NCBI GenBank assembly: GCA_009760855.2
Contig: WPIO01000138.1
Span: forward strand, 310,001 to 374,000
Source: Cristatella mucedo
Lineage: Eukaryota > Bryozoa > Phylactolaemata > Cristatellidae
Length of the DNA stretch: 64,000 bases
Reading direction: 5' to 3'
The notes under the pieces were generated by a model, which did no database searches, was not told the origin of the DNA, and saw only the letters and a list, made by a program, of their open reading frames with translations. Shown here in pieces: positions 9,556 to 23,144 of the stretch. A program made the translations under genes and the position numbers. Position 1 is the stretch's first letter, and the number at the start of each line of letters is the position of its first letter.

Positions 9556-12229
9556 TAATTGTGCTACACTTTGACAAAGTCGGCAAGAGTACCCGTTCAG
9601 CTGGCGTGCGGTTTAAAGCAAATTAAAAAACTCAGTCGGTAAGCAAGGCTCTGCGGAACGCCAATTTCCGGCAGTATCCCACCGGCCGGAGTCCACATCG
9701 GCCCAGCAGATGGTCAGCTCGCCCGAGGACTATGGCTGCCCGATGGATTTTAACCTTTTCTCCGAGGATGCAGTTAGCCAGCAAAATCGTTGCAAAGGGG
9801 CGGGTCTTGCTGAAAAGGGATTTGAATGTCAGGGAGATAGGCCTCAGGCGATAGGTCCGATCAATAGTCTCAAAACTGGCTCAGGGTGTCTCGTGGCTAA
9901 TGCATCGCTAGAACGAACAAGACAGATCGTTTGCTAAGTGCCCTCTGCTGCACAAGCCGGGCAAGTGTGCTATCTAGGTGCTGCATTTAATCAACTGAGC
10001 ATACACATCTGTATGCGATGCTAGATGCGCTCGCATCAATTTTAAGTTAAACAGTGAGTGGGCCACCTTACAGGCCGTCTTAATCCTGCGTCCTTGGCGC
10101 CCTGGAAAGGGCTGCACAAATGACGTCAGGAGTTTAAGTACGGTGCTATCAGGACAAATAGATAAATGGATTGTTTTTAGGATGAATTGAAGTGAATTCA
10201 CTACCTAAATGTTTCTGTTTTGTCAGCCTAATAACAGAGGTTGCTAGCAGAGCTTTCGACTAAGAATGTAGCTTTCTGAACAACATTATTTAGTTAGATA
10301 ACCTCAGTGCTATTGTTTGGTAATATTATATATACTGTATATTCCTAGCTTAAAATAATAAGTTGCACTCCAAAACCAGTGGACACAGGGTTGTGCAATG
10401 ACCTACTGCGGCCAGTAGGTCGATTTGGGAGCGGGAGCGTTTTAGCGACAACAGCCCCATATAAATGCTCGGAATAGCGATGCCCACAACACCTATCGAC
10501 TAGTCGATCCGTATGGACGTAACCGTCTCGAAATTCCCTTCAGCCGGAAAGAAGCGCTGTCAACAGTGGCTCACTGACGCTGGCTTATAAGAATGAGCTC
10601 GCGGTAGGAGCGCTTACTTTATCTATGGTTTAGAATTGTTCCAGTCTGTGCGAGTGAGCCAGAAAATGTATATTAGCCGAGTTCGATTTGGTCATTGGGC
10701 CAGCATTGGCGGCGATGGGGGTTACAAATAAGGTAGGTTGGGGACGAACGCAGGCTGGCAGCTCGAGAGGCCGGTGCAAGTTCTCGCCGCGGTTCGCCTG
10801 GCGGGTAGCAGATATCGGTGTGCAGATTGCAGCAGCTGAGCGCCAGGGACAACAAGATGACTGCACAAGTAACGAGACTGGAAGCTAGTCAAGTGGTCGT
10901 CGACAGTGCTCAAGTTTTTGTGAATTGGGAGGCGCCGAGGAGCAGTCAACTGCATTGGCTGTATGGGGCTGGTTGCACGAAAGCTTCGGAGAGTTCCTGG
11001 CCCCTGCCGGCAGATCGAGTATGCACCAAGGAACCTAGCCGTGAAATAGCTGAATAGGGGGTGTAGCGTAACACCAGGGGCGGCGTTGCCCGAGCCGGCC
11101 AGCCTGAAGAAGCAAAGGGACCATTTCCGGGACCTCCGCATGGGATAAAGAGTTGCTGCCGCTCATTACGCTGCTGCAAATTCTATGACAGTACTTGCCA
11201 ACATTGTTGAGAGCTGAATGCCTCAACGAAGCACACCTTACGCGTGACAGATGGAAGAAAATCCTACGTAATATTAATGCTTTAGTTATAAGTGCTTTAC
11301 ATGTCACCTTCCGCACGTCATCATATTAATGCAAAACATAATTTCGATCGTTACAGGATGAAACATATCACCTAGTTATTATTGGCTCACAGCAAAACGG
11401 TAAGAGCAATTCTAGACATTAATATTTAAGCGAAACCATTTGCATTACCTAGTTAATTAACCTACTGAGCTACTGTCATCCTACTAACGCAGGGCCAACT
11501 TTGGGATGCTGAGCAAATTTAAGAATATGTGAAGCCAAAGACACTAAATTAGCTGAGTAGTATACTTTATCCAACAAGACCAATCTAATCTTACGGGAAA
11601 GATAAATAGCTTGTATTAATGGGAGGCATGGCCTGAATGTATGGTCTCCAAAGGGTTTGGCGTTTATTACAGTCAAAGGGTTTAGGGTTGATTACAGTCA
11701 GAGCTAAACGGAAGTATATGGTTTTAGTAGGACGAGCAAGCCCACGAAGAGAGTGAAAGTGGCCGACAGAACCATGAAGTCAATAAGCTTCTTGATAGGT
11801 AGCCTGTGCAAGTCGATGAGAAGTGGAAGCTGGAAAATACAATATCAAAATTGGCTCAGCACGTATCTCTGCACGGAATATCGTCCTCCTGTTTTAAGAG
11901 GATTTTTCACTAGACGAAACCTGCTCAGCAATCATAGCGCTGCCTGCTGCCAATCTCCTGATGCAAGAATATGTGAGCATTCTGAGCATGTGCAGCGTCG
12001 CAGACCACCGTAACTCCCTCCTTGCATATCTTTCTACATGGCGAAATGTGCTGGCAGTCGATACTAAGGAGCTTTATTTGCAAGTTGTGAACGTCAGAAC
12101 TGCCAAATCGAACCACATCGCCGTGACCGGCGCCATGGGTCCCCACCAAGTATCCTGTTCATTTTGGACCCCTTCACTTTTAAGTTTAATAAAAAATAGC
12201 TGTTCTAAAAGCCTCATTTGTGTTAAGGC

Positions 12230-12355
12230 AGAATAGCCTTAAAGGCTGCCACTACCGCTTACATTTGGCAATACAGGATTGCCTCTCTGCAGGATTCGAA
12301 CCCACGACCTCGGTTGTGAAAAGCTAGAACCTCACCTCCTAGGCTATCATGGAAC
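12230..12355 (-). repeat. tRNA-derived SINE copy
   Basis: Minus orientation: the shared body (aatagccttaaaggctgcca, then ggcaatacaggattgcct) and the complement of the B box (gattcgaacccacgacctcg). Confidence 0.7.
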
Positions 12356-13603
12356 ATATAATATCTTGCTGCTGTTTACCTATCTGAACTGCTGCCGTAT
12401 CCTCACTGATTAATGCACGCGAACCATCCTACGTCGCCGGCTCCTCTTATTCAGGTAGTTTTAGATGTACCTCTCACCAGCATGGCTGCTTCAGAGACCG
12501 TGCCCTCACTTCATATGCACCCAATGCACTGCAACACCCAAACTTCGGTCGATTGCGAAGTTTGATCTAAGCGTCGACACGGGAGCACCGTAGCGGGCTT
12601 CAGATGTACAGTTTCACCGAAGCTCCAGCATGCCAGAGTACGGCCATTCTGCCTGAGTCCCGGTCGTGCCAGATTATCTGGGTCTGCTAGCCCGGCCTCT
12701 ACTTCACAGAGGCAGCCCAGCACATACTCCCAAGAAACAGTCTGCCGTAGGTGTGCCAAGCCACCATGCCTGAGCCACGTCGACGGCTCGCAACGTGCTG
12801 CAGCCTAGTGCCGACCTTTAGCTAAACTAGATTGACATCGCCCCTTCACTGACAAAGCGAAACTGAAAACCGCCTGTCTCACATAGACCGTGGTCCATAA
12901 TGATACGTTTGTATTGTACCCTACGAGAACCAAATCTCTTTCTAAGCACTTGGCATATGCTATAAAGGAAGCCTGTCAATTGGTTTGCGATAACATGCAG
13001 TGCAGGACGAATAACAGTACAGGGACAATTTACATTTACAATCTTTACTGCCAGAAGAGATGAGCTTGTAAACATCACTGGCAGATCATTCTAGCCATTG
13101 GTGTCAGCAGCTCTGAATTCAATTTCCGAGGTCAGGGTACCATTGATCGGCTCCTTTGGGGAGGGGGACACAAAAAGCACTACATATTCCGGATGACGGC
13201 TAAGCCGAGACAACACCACTTTTGGTGGAGATGATCGCAAAGCAGGCCTGAGGCATCCCACCCATCGCTGCTGGCTGCCATGCAGCCAAAAGCACGGCTC
13301 AGTTTTTCAGCACCAATCCTCCGATGAAGGCTTTAAGAGAGTGGAACACAAATGAAGGAAATCTTCATTAGCTGCCTAATGTGACACTCCTCGTTAGGAG
13401 ATCAGCAAACAAAGCACACATTGCCAGGCCTCGATACACAAGGCTCATTCCCTGGCATGAGCAAGCGTTAATTCTCATATGCAGCAGCCTAAAAAAACAA
13501 TACCAACAACACACGTACCGGCACAGCACAGCTGGCAGGGTCCCTGCCTTGGAAGGACGAATTCGGGTATTTAGCTGGTGCAATCGGCGGTCATTCGTAA
13601 CAG

Positions 13604-13609
13604 TTTATT
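13604..13609 (-). promoter_or_regulatory. GRIPAP1: candidate polyadenylation signal for GRIPAP1
   Basis: The minus strand reads AATAAA about 800 bases past the GRIPAP1 stop codon at 14408. Sequence 13610-14407 looks unique and would be the 3' UTR. The assignment is by distance and hexamer only. Confidence 0.35.
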
Positions 13610-14407
13610 GTAGCTTCACTGCAGGCATCATGTATCGCGACCTGTAGATTGGAGCTAGTGAAACACTTCAATTGGTCGGCAAAATACTTAAAGATGCTGC
13701 ACAGATTCCGACACCAAGGCAGCCGATCAACGAGCAATGGACTGCGGCTGCACGGTGCCAGAACCAACCTGCACCAGATCCAAGCGCAGCCATAAATGAG
13801 CATATTCTGCTCCAGGTCAGGAGCAGTGAGAGCATAACAGACAAGCTTCAAGTATACCCGGAGGCTAAAGCACCATCGAGAAATAGCTACGGCTGGTCGC
13901 ATGCCCACCAATCGATGATGCCTCTGTGGTGGCCTGCCACTGCTGCATCGAAGGACAGGCAACAGCAGGTTTTGGTCTAAGCCAAACAGGTCACAAGATC
14001 CAGTGCTAGCGACGAGGAGCCGGAGGAAGCCTAGTGGAGAGGTGGGTGGGTGGGGGGAGGCTGCACTAGTTTAGGATGCCAGGAGCCAGTGGGCACGTCC
14101 ATGGTCATTGGAGCAGCCAGGCTAGGAAAATATAGCTACAGCACCCCGCGCAAGTCTGCTGCAATCTCGATCCATTAAAGCGACCTCGCTGTCCGGCCTC
14201 AGCACCTGACTGTAGGCGTGCCCCAAAGTTCGGATGCATGCGCACAACTGCCGGTACCAATGGCAGGGACAGCTCGGAACAGCAAGCACACGTGCGAAGC
14301 TCGGCTGCCTGGATGTGATCACGCTCGTCACAGCCACAATAGCCAGGCAGGCAGGCGAAGCCCAAGGTTGCTTGACAAGAGGTAGGTGAGCGAATACATG
14401 CTTCGCT

Positions 14408-14458
14408 TCATTCCTTGCTCTTCAGCCTGGATATTTCTTGAGACAGCGCCTCCAGGTC
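14408..14458 (-). CDS. GRIPAP1: GRIPAP1 exon R (terminal coding exon, stop)
   Basis: After the acceptor ctttgcag the exon encodes DLEALSQEISRLKSKE and then TGA. This aligns without a gap to the end of the GRASP-1 coiled coil, where the vertebrate protein reads KDMEVLSQEIVRLSKE after LTKNMHLH. The vertebrate protein continues for about 17 residues beyond this point; here the stop comes at once. It joins exon Q in phase 0 across an 8.7 kb intron. Confidence 0.85.
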   Translation of the reverse strand, partial: DLEALSQEISRLKSKE

Positions 14459-14590
14459 CTGCAAAGACCGGATGGGGAATGACATTAAAAACCATAGCGG
14501 CTCTGATGGGGAAGAAAAAGTAAAAGAGGCAAAGCGACTGTCACCGAAGCCTGTCACTGAGGCGAAGCTCCACACACAAACTCGTGCACA

Positions 14591-14696
<106 letters not shown>

Positions 14697-14918
14697 CATG
14701 CACACGAGCACACAAACATTTATAATTATTTATATATATATTAGTACGTTGCGAAAGGACATCGTGATTCAAACAAGGTGTCCATGCAGGCATACATGCC
14801 TATGCACACACAAGTACAGCCACACAGGATACATGCACACATGAACATGTATACGTTGCACACACACTCATGCTTGCACAAATGCACTCAGGTAAGTTCA
14901 TGCGTGAAGTGCTCGTGT

Positions 14919-14919
<1 letters not shown>

Positions 14920-14967
<48 letters not shown>
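14920..14967. repeat. (AC)n microsatellite
   Basis: About 24 CA units. Confidence 0.95.
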
Positions 14968-14972
<5 letters not shown>

Positions 14973-15167
14973 ATTTCTACATATCATCTCACACTTGCAC
15001 AGCACAAGCACACATGTGCATGCATGCACAAGTGCACATGCTATGTGTAAGAGCTAAATGGAGGGTCTTTCGCCTCAGGCGAAGGCCACGAATCGGCCAT
15101 AGCCCATGCACTATCCAAGCAATACATGGAATGGTACATTCTGCCACTGTCACCACCCGGCCACTTT

Positions 15168-15390
<223 letters not shown>

Positions 15391-15404
15391 GTCAGCAGTT
15401 GCTG

Positions 15405-16010
15405 CAAGTACCTCCGGCTGTAACTCCACAAATCTACAAAGACTATATGGGTGTTATGCAGGATTTGTATAGCCCGCTCACAGCCTAAACGGCTTTCGGT
15501 ATGCATTTGGTAGCCAATAGAGTTCATCTCATGCAACAAAGAGAAAGTGAGAAGCATAGCTGAGTCTGGAGAGCAGTTGAGGTAGTGAGTAATGTGGAAG
15601 TAGTAGTTCAGGTCGACTGGAAAGGATGTGCTAATAGTCGGCAGCAGGATAGTAGTTGCCATTGCGTAAGAATTGTGAAAGTGAGTTCCACAGTCTAGGA
15701 CCGGCAGAGAAAGCATCTGTCCCCAACGGTGTTTAACGGGAGTGTTGTCCAAAAAGAACCCGAGGGCACCATGAGGCTGAAACTGGTACAGCAGTTCAGT
15801 TGGGTATGAAGTAGCCAAGCCGTGGCAGGCCTTGTGGCCCAGCATTAGAACTTGACTCTGTATCCGTTGATAAACCGGCAGCCATCCAAACTCTTTCAGA
15901 TAAGCAGATACATGGTGAAACCTCCGGGATTTGTAAACTAGCCTTGTAGCCATATTTATCACCAGCTGCAGTGGCCCAGTGGGTTTTTCGGTAGCCCAGC
16001 CAAAACGGAA
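15405..16010 (-). repeat. family 2 LINE, 3' end fragment
   Basis: The minus strand encodes the C-terminal end of a non-LTR reverse transcriptase (segments such as TRLVYKSRRFHHVSAYLKEF, GWLPVYQRI and LVLGHKACHGLA-like sequence). Its 3' UTR contains GCTGTGAGCGGGCTATACAAA-like sequence and ends in ggagttacagccggaggtac. The fragment is truncated at its 5' end. Confidence 0.75.
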
Positions 16011-16014
16011 CTAC

Positions 16015-16072
16015 AGTAATCTATGTAATTTATTTGTATAGCGCTCTAAGAAAAATTAATCATTATTAGGGT
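16015..16072 (-). repeat. decayed L2-like 3' stem-loop (family 1)
   Basis: The plus strand reads tttgtatagcgctctaagaa followed by AATTAATCATTATT, a weak match to the reversed family 1 or related L2 end. Confidence 0.35.
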
Positions 16073-17429
16073 AGTGACACTCCCATCACCTTTGCTGCAA
16101 TAGGATGTCATTAGTTACACCGAGGAGAGCAGGTTCGGTCGAGTGTTGCTGCTTGAAAGTTGAAAAAAATTGAAAGTTTCCTGAAATTTTATTCTTTTCA
16201 ATGTGCGCTACCACTTACCTGCTTAGCGACCATTTCTCAAGAATCTTTGACAAAAAAGGAAGAAGAGAAATTGGGAGATAGTTTGCCAGGACCTCTGTAT
16301 TTAATCCAGGCTTTTCAGGTATCGGTCTAACGATGGCCAATTTGAAGGACTTGGGTACAACCCCCCATTTCCAGAGAAGCATTAGACATCTCGGTTATGG
16401 CTGGGCTAAGTTTGTCTGCAGAGGACCACAGAGATGATGGTACAGGGTCTGAAAACCATGCATCATATGCATGCCTCTTGCCTCCAACAAATATTTCATT
16501 CACCCGTGAAAGAGTCCACACCAACTTTAGACTGCTGCTTGGGGATGGACCATAGTTCTAGGTAGCTAAGGCCGCGGGAAGCAAATCAGCTTGCTTACTC
16601 GCCGACTTGCATTCAAAGGCAAGGCAGATAAAGGCCCAGCTTTGAAATGCCTTTCTCTGATCCATCGCCTCCACGATATAGGCCAATTGGATAACTCAGA
16701 TCCGCTGGATAATTCAGAGAAGAGCCAATCCAGAGAAGAGCCGACCAATCGGTAATCTCCTTACAGCTAGTGAACGCTTGCAGGCCCATCGAATTCCCAC
16801 TTCGTGGAACTCGTTGCTGCCGACCCGAAGGGCAGCGAGCTTCAAAAAGGTGCCGACATTTGACCTCGACACGTGGGTTTGCCTAGTCAGGAGCCAGGAG
16901 CTTTGAACAACATGCCGCAGCAGCACCACCGTGGAAAGATGCCTCTTAGCCCAACTAGGGCACACTATTTAGTGTTGCAGGGCTCCATTTATCTGTAAGG
17001 TTTCTTGCAGAGTGCCCGACACAAACAAGTCGTACCCATGAGTCGGCGAGGCTTTGTCTGGAAGTGTTCACCCCTGACTATCGCAGCGATGTTTGCTGGC
17101 CACTGCTGCTCTGCACGCCTGCATGCAGCATACGTTGGCATATGTTGGACATTAGCAGCATGGCTGCAAATTGCAACATACCCGGCTGGCATGCAGTCGA
17201 ACCTGTCTGTAAGCTAACCCTCTGTATGCATAGCCTCTCTACATGTACACAAGTAAATTGTCAAAGGACAAGTTTTTATGGTACGTCATGCACAGACTGC
17301 ACTGATTCATAAAAGCATTCGTTTGGTAAAGTTCCGAAAACAGCAGGGAAGGTAGCCCGGCTCCGCGTGTTACAAGACATTACACCACCGCCAAGCAAAT
17401 ATACATCTTAAAATCGCCTGCCAGTTATG

Positions 17430-17640
17430 TATGCACCTCTGCCTGTAACTCCACAAAGCAACATGGACAATGTGGGTGTTACGCAGGAAAGTTTATTATA
17501 GAGCACTCACAGCCTAGGCGGCTTTCGGTATTGGTAGCCAACAGACTTCGTCTCAAGCAAGAAAAAGAAAGCGAGAAGCGCACGGCAGAGTCAGGAGAGC
17601 AGTTGATCTAGTGAGTAAGTAGCATGGGAGTAGCAGTTTA
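17430..17640 (-). repeat. family 2 LINE, 3' end fragment
   Basis: Matches the family 2 3' UTR: ctgcctgtaactccacaaag near 17440, then tgtgggtgttacgcagg, then the cggctttcggtattggtagc block. Confidence 0.8.
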
Positions 17641-17654
17641 TTTCGCCTATGAGC

Positions 17655-18190
17655 TCACGGGTTTCCATATTGCTCACTTGCTCACCATCTATTTTCGTCC
17701 TCTAGTCTTGGTTTTTAATCATGCTAGTGAATACATGCTGTTGCACATTGCCAAGCAGCATATCTACTTAAGGTTTCTGTCATTTACTTTTAGGTCCCTT
17801 CATCCTCTGGCTCCAGCCTACCTATTGGAGCTACTCCCCAACCAGGCCAAGCTGTTCTGACTCGAATCGTTTAGCCATACCTCATATGAACCTCAAAACC
17901 TCGGAGACCGTACCTTTAGCTTGTATGCTTCCAAAGCCCGGAACTCACTACCAACGCATGTCACAACGTCCCTGACGTGAGGCTATTTTAAAAGAAGCTT
18001 AAAACAAACTTGTTTGTTATAGCATTTAGTGGGTCTTTATGATTCGTCCTTCGCGTGCATATGCCTGCTTACACTGTGCCTGGTGCTTGCAGATGCTACC
18101 ACAAACAATTTGGTAATGCTTATGTACAACATCTGCAAATTGCCTAGAAAGAGATCAGTTCTTGGCAGGTGCTATACAAATGATTCACAA
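17655..18190 (+). repeat. L2-like LINE 3' end (family 1), diverged
   Basis: Plus strand: RT C-terminal remnants (LAPAYLLELLPNQAKLF near 17806-17858), the block gtgggtctttatgattcgtc, and a decayed stem-loop (attgcctagaaagagatcag) near 18137-18156. Confidence 0.75.
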
Positions 18191-18802
18191 GATTGAGGAA
18201 AAAGTTCATGCACCACGATTGAATGAAAAATGTGGAGCACAAACTTTTCTCTCAACCTTGCATTATTATTGTTATCTCTTTAGCTGCTTACGGTGCTTGC
18301 TGGGATCTAGGAGAGCCGAATGCTGATTATTCAAGGGTACCTCCTCCAGGGCCCAGCCAACATTTTCTGAAAAATAGCACATGTTCATGCATTAACAATG
18401 CACCGAACGTGGTGGCAAGTTTACTGTTCATATGCATTTCCAATTCAAGAGACTTAGCAGACCTGCTGCGAGGCAGGCAGCCAAGCTAACTCAGATCGTG
18501 ACTGTTTGAGCTTAGTAAGCCCGAAAAAAGCAACAGCGAAACCCTACACAGACACCATTGAACATCGCCAGTTTTTTTTTTACCAAACTTTGTTTGTTTG
18601 AGTGCCATCCGGACTTACAGTACTTTGCCAAAAGTTCTCTATGTAGGCATTTTAAAAACCCAAGTTTAAACGAGCCGCTAGTGGTGCTTTACTTATTGCC
18701 TCCAAACACAGATTACTGTTGACGTAGAGTGATCTACAATGTTTAGCTATTACTTAAACTGAGCAAGTCGTGCTAGCCACAAAACTACCATAGACCAGGT
18801 TA

Positions 18803-21800
18803 GATAATAATAATGCACTTGATAAAGCGCCCTCAGAGAACTCAGTCTCTCTCTAGGCGCTTTTTGCTTTAGGCACATTTGCTGCAAAGGGAAATGCAAT
18901 TGAATGGTGAGTATGCTTGATAAACAAACAAAATGAATAACATGGTTAGGGGTGACATGCACAGGGTCAGCATGCAAGTGTCGTTGAGTGTCGTTAGTGG
19001 CAACATGCACAGTGTCAGCACTCATATGCACATCAAGGACGAATCACAGGGACCCACTAAATGCTGTCCTAAATAGGTGTGTTTTCAAGTTCTTTATTAA
19101 TGTGGTCAGGTCATGAGATGTTCTGACGCAGGTCGGGAGGGAGTTGCAGGCTTTCGGAGCATACGAACTAAATGCACGGTCTCCAAAAGATTTGGGGTTT
19201 GTACGAGTTATTGGTAGACTCTTGGATTCCGAAAAGCGGGTGGTACGATACTTGGCCTGATGGAGGAGTATATCTGAGATAGGCTGGAGCCAAAGAATGA
19301 AGGGACGTAAAAGTGAACGACAAAACCTTGAAGTCAATCCGTTGCTTGACTGGTAGCCAGTGCAGGTCGGCGAGAAGTGGAGTAATGTGGCAACTGCGAC
19401 ACTCACGACAGGCAAGCCTAGCTGCTGAGTTCTGCACCAGCAGCAATCGCCTGATCGCACATGCTGGTAGGCCAGTAAGCAGTGAGTTGCAGAAGTCGAG
19501 ATGGGATGTCACGAATGCATGGACCAACTTGGACGTGGTATCCTTATCTAAACAAGCCCGAATTTGAGCAATGCTGAAAATAGGCAGATTTGACTGTGGA
19601 GCTGATATGGTCGTCTAACGAGAGGTCGCTTTGGAACATGACACCTAGATTTCGAGTTGATTCAACAGGAGATATGCTGGCAGAGCCAATTTTGAGCGGC
19701 AGCCTTTTCAATTTCTGAATCACACTGGGTTTTCCCATAACTAGTAAGTTAGTTTTATCATCGTTTGGTTTTAGAAAATCTGCTGCCATCCATGTGCGGA
19801 TGTCATCAATACATGCAGCAAGTGAGTTGAGAGAATTTGAGGTGCTCGAAGGCTGGAAGGGATCAAAGCAAAGGTACAACTGAGTATCATCCGCATAGAT
19901 GTGAAAGCCTAGACTGTGCTTGGCAATCACATGAGCAAGAGGAAGAGTATAAACCGTGAAAAGAACCGGACCTAGCATGGAGCCCTGAGGTACCCCATAT
20001 TTCAGAGGTATCTCAGATAATCTTTGTCCATTCACGTCAATACTCTGTAGTCTCCCACTGAGATAGAACCTGAACCACTGCAGAGCAGTGCCAGTGATGC
20101 CCAGGCGAGATGAGAAACGCTCTAGAAGAACTTTGAGATCGATGGTATCAAAAGCTGCCGAAAGATCAAGCAAAACAAGCAGAGACACTCTACCCATGTC
20201 TGCATTCCTAAGTAGGTCGTTGTATACCCTAAGCATGCTGACTATGTGGAGTGATTAGCTCTAAAGCCAGACTGGAACTTAGTAGCAAGGTGTGAGGTTT
20301 CGATATATGAGTTTAGCTGGTCTGCCACGACCCGTTCCAGTGTCTTTGATAGGAATGGTAGAAGGGAGACTGGGCGGAAGTTGCTCAAGTTCTCTTGGTC
20401 TAGTGTCGCTTTCTTGAGAAGTGGCCTAACTACAGCTTTTTTGAAAGGTGCTGGGACATGACCTGAGGCCAATGACATATTAATGATGTTAGTTATGCAT
20501 GGCAGCAGCAGATCAATGCAACGTAGGAGCAGGACAGTTGGAATAGGGTCCAGAGGACTCGTGGTCTCTTTGATTGAGATACGAACTTCAGGACTAGATC
20601 AATAGTGACCTGCTTAAATGTACACAATGAGGTGCAGCCAGGAATCAGGAACAGCATTCTAGTGGGGATATAGTCATCACAGGGATGGATTCCCTGATCT
20701 TGTCAATCTTCTGCACCAAGAATCGAGAGAAGCGATCAGCTAGACCATCACAAGGATCATCAGGTAAGGAGCTAATCTGGGAGCGGTTGAGGAGATGGTT
20801 TATTGTCGACATCAGCATTTTTGGATTGTGCATCTGTGATTCAACAATGTTTCTATAGAAGCTAGACTTGGCCTTTGCTAGGATCGACTGGTACGACCTA
20901 CAGTAGTCTTCATATGTCTGTCAATGGACAGTCAGTCCAGATCTTTTGTATGCATTTTCAAGCTTTCGCTTAGTAGACGTGGCTAGTTTAATGTCTGTGG
21001 TAAACCATAGGCCGTCTGGGCGGGGGGGGGGGGGGGGCGCACAGTGCGCTTTGTCAGAGGTGCAAACTCGTCGATCGGTCAGCTAGTGTTGTGTTGTAGC
21101 TATCTACTAATGATGACAGATCGTAGGGAGGACTGAGCAGCAGAGGTGAGGAGCAAGCAGATATTCTCGCACGGACAGCATCGATGTCAGGGGTCTTGAG
21201 GTTTCGCGATTCACGGGTTATTTTAGAGGAGGTGGGCACACACTGTAGATTGAATGAGATCTGCATGTGGTCAGATAAGCAGGATTTGGTAATAATTGGT
21301 GATGACAAAGTGGAGTTGTATGAGAAAATCTGGTCGAATGTGTGACCCTTGATGTGAGTAGGGCCATGCACATGAGCCACAAGAGACAATGAGTCAGTCA
21401 ATGCACGAAATTCGGTGCTGAAAGCGTCAGAAAAGTTATCAAAGTGAACGTTGAATCACCCATAACGAAGAAGGATCGATTTCTTGCACACAGAATCGAA
21501 ATGAGATCGGAGAAATCTGAGATAAAGGAGGATTTGGTACCTGGTGGGCGATAGACTACCGCCACTATCGGTAGCTTCTTTTCGGATGAGACCAAGACAA
21601 TTGATTCAAAAGACTGCTTCGAGGGTACTGCAAGATCACAGATAGATCACATTATTACCTAAAAATAATCTCGAAATAAGCATAGGAAGAAGTATGAAGG
21701 AGAGCATGCTCATAGAGAGGTCGAACTGTACACAAATAATGGCACCTCTCACATTTGAACCAGCTCATTAGCTATTCCACCTGACATCTAGGACACACAC

Positions 21801-21950
21801 GCTCCCGTGGTCCATAGATGACGAAGTCGCAAAGAGGGTCACTGTGGAGACGACTACAGCACACACTATTATGTGGATTCTACATATTCCTCTCGACTGA
21901 AACTGCAGGTCCCACATAGCAATGCTGCCAGGGTGGAAGCAGATGTAATG
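18803..21950 (-). mobile_element. L2-like non-LTR retrotransposon (family 1), longest copy, inactive
   Basis: The minus strand carries, in order, remnants of an endonuclease domain and a reverse transcriptase. Endonuclease: PIVAVVYRPPGT at about 21565 and SDHMQISF at about 21265. RT: FRPVSLLPFLSKTLERVV near 20390-20340, motif A LLDLSAAFDT near 20180, GVPQGSMLGP near 19985, and catalytic YADD near 19890. The usual C-terminal domain follows (AARLACRECRSCHITPLLAD), then the 3' UTR with the AAAGCGCC stem-loop and an ATT tail at 18803-18814. Several frameshifts (near 21400, 20240 and 19540) break the ORF, so it cannot encode an active enzyme. The 5' limit is uncertain because a family 2 fragment sits at 21951. 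Confidence 0.85.
21022..21037. repeat. poly-G run
   Basis: Sixteen G residues inside the endonuclease-to-RT part of the L2 copy; similar runs of about 10-11 G are at 25648, 27879, 37944 and 58910. Confidence 0.9.
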
Positions 21951-22249
21951 TAATGTATCTACGTCTGTAACTCCACAAAGTCGTAAAGACCATGTGGGTG
22001 TTACGCAGGAGAGTTTTGTATAGCGCACTCACAGCCTAAGCGGCTTTCGGTACGCATTCGGTAGCCAATAGACTTCGTCTCACGCAACAAAGAGAAAGTG
22101 GGAGGCATAGCAGAGTCAGGAGAGCAGTTGAGGTAGTGAGTAGCATAGAAGTAGCAGCTCAGGACCGCTGAAAAGGATGTGCCATAGTCGGCAGCAGGAG
22201 ATTAGTTGTCGTTGCGTAAGAATTGTGGAAGCGAGTTCCACAGTCTAGG
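21951..22249 (-). repeat. family 2 LINE, 3' fragment with target-site duplication
   Basis: A 5'-truncated family 2 copy with its tail at 21951 (atgtaatgtaatgtatct). It is flanked by an apparent 8-base target-site duplication, CAGATGTA, at about 21950 and 22251. It ends at the block ccacagtctagga. Confidence 0.8.
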
Positions 22250-23144
22250 ACAGATGTAGGGGCAGGCTGCTCCATTAAAACTTGGCCAACAGGGAGTTTG
22301 CAATGAGCATTGATGAAATAAACTATTAATTGGCATAAGGTACCATACATTAACATGTCAATAAGATACCGAATAATAGTGCTAAGTAGTTATGGGCGAT
22401 AGGCAACTGATTATCACAACACTTGCCTTAGCAGCCATTACTAGGAACAATAGGAACAATTATAATGCTGTTAAAGCAACGAACGGGCTATGCATCAGGA
22501 GCAATATCAAAGAGTAGCATTAAGAGGTGATGCTGCAAGATCTTAGGCCTGAAGCATACGACTATTGTCGTCATAGCACACATATGCTGTTCAATTTACA
22601 AATTTAATGGACAATAAAAGACCCACTCGCATACGAGCATCAATCCACCGAATGCACGCTAAGTTAACACTGCACGTAACCCAGATGTTTGGCCATGGGA
22701 GTCATAACGAAGGCGGGAGAGCTACAGAATGTTCAACATAATGAATAAGCCTAACAACCTGCACAAAAAGGATGTATGCATGTATGTATGCACCTGTATG
22801 CAGGACGTCGGGTTATCTGCAGGACACTCACAGTGTTACATCCATTCGGCCATTGCAAGCCAGTGAAGGCATCAATCGAAAACACATCTAGCATACTAAA
22901 AAGCAAACAGAGTTCTACAGAGAACCGATGATGCTCAGTGGGTGCCCGGCATACAATGCATTGCTTACTTTGTGGCACATTGCAGTGACTAAACCAATGC
23001 CGTGATTGCAGCCGAGCACACAAAACACTATTTCAGTGGCACTGCAGCTGAGATACGCCCTCAATAAAAATGGCATACGATCACCGAAAAAAGCATCAGC
23101 ACCAATAAGCACGAACGAGCATGCAAACTAGCCATCCCCAATAC

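Larger units (their letters stand above)
5663..13600. other. intergenic stretch between Shal upstream region and GRIPAP1 3' end
   Basis: Apart from the listed microsatellites, SINEs, the fold-back element and the CpG block, I see no gene here. A 25-base unit is tandemly duplicated at about 11648-11699 (aaagggtttggcgtttatta and aaagggtttagggttgatta, each followed by cagtc). Open frames in this stretch are short, have no family resemblance, and I did not call them. Confidence 0.5.

Noticed and set aside
10722-11141. Overlapping frames of up to 139 codons on the minus strand near 10.7-11.3 kb
   Set aside because: Several frames compete, none with conserved motifs or splice signals.
19544-20478. 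A cellular reverse transcriptase or telomerase gene
   Set aside because: The motifs and the tail are those of an L2-type LINE, and the frame is broken.
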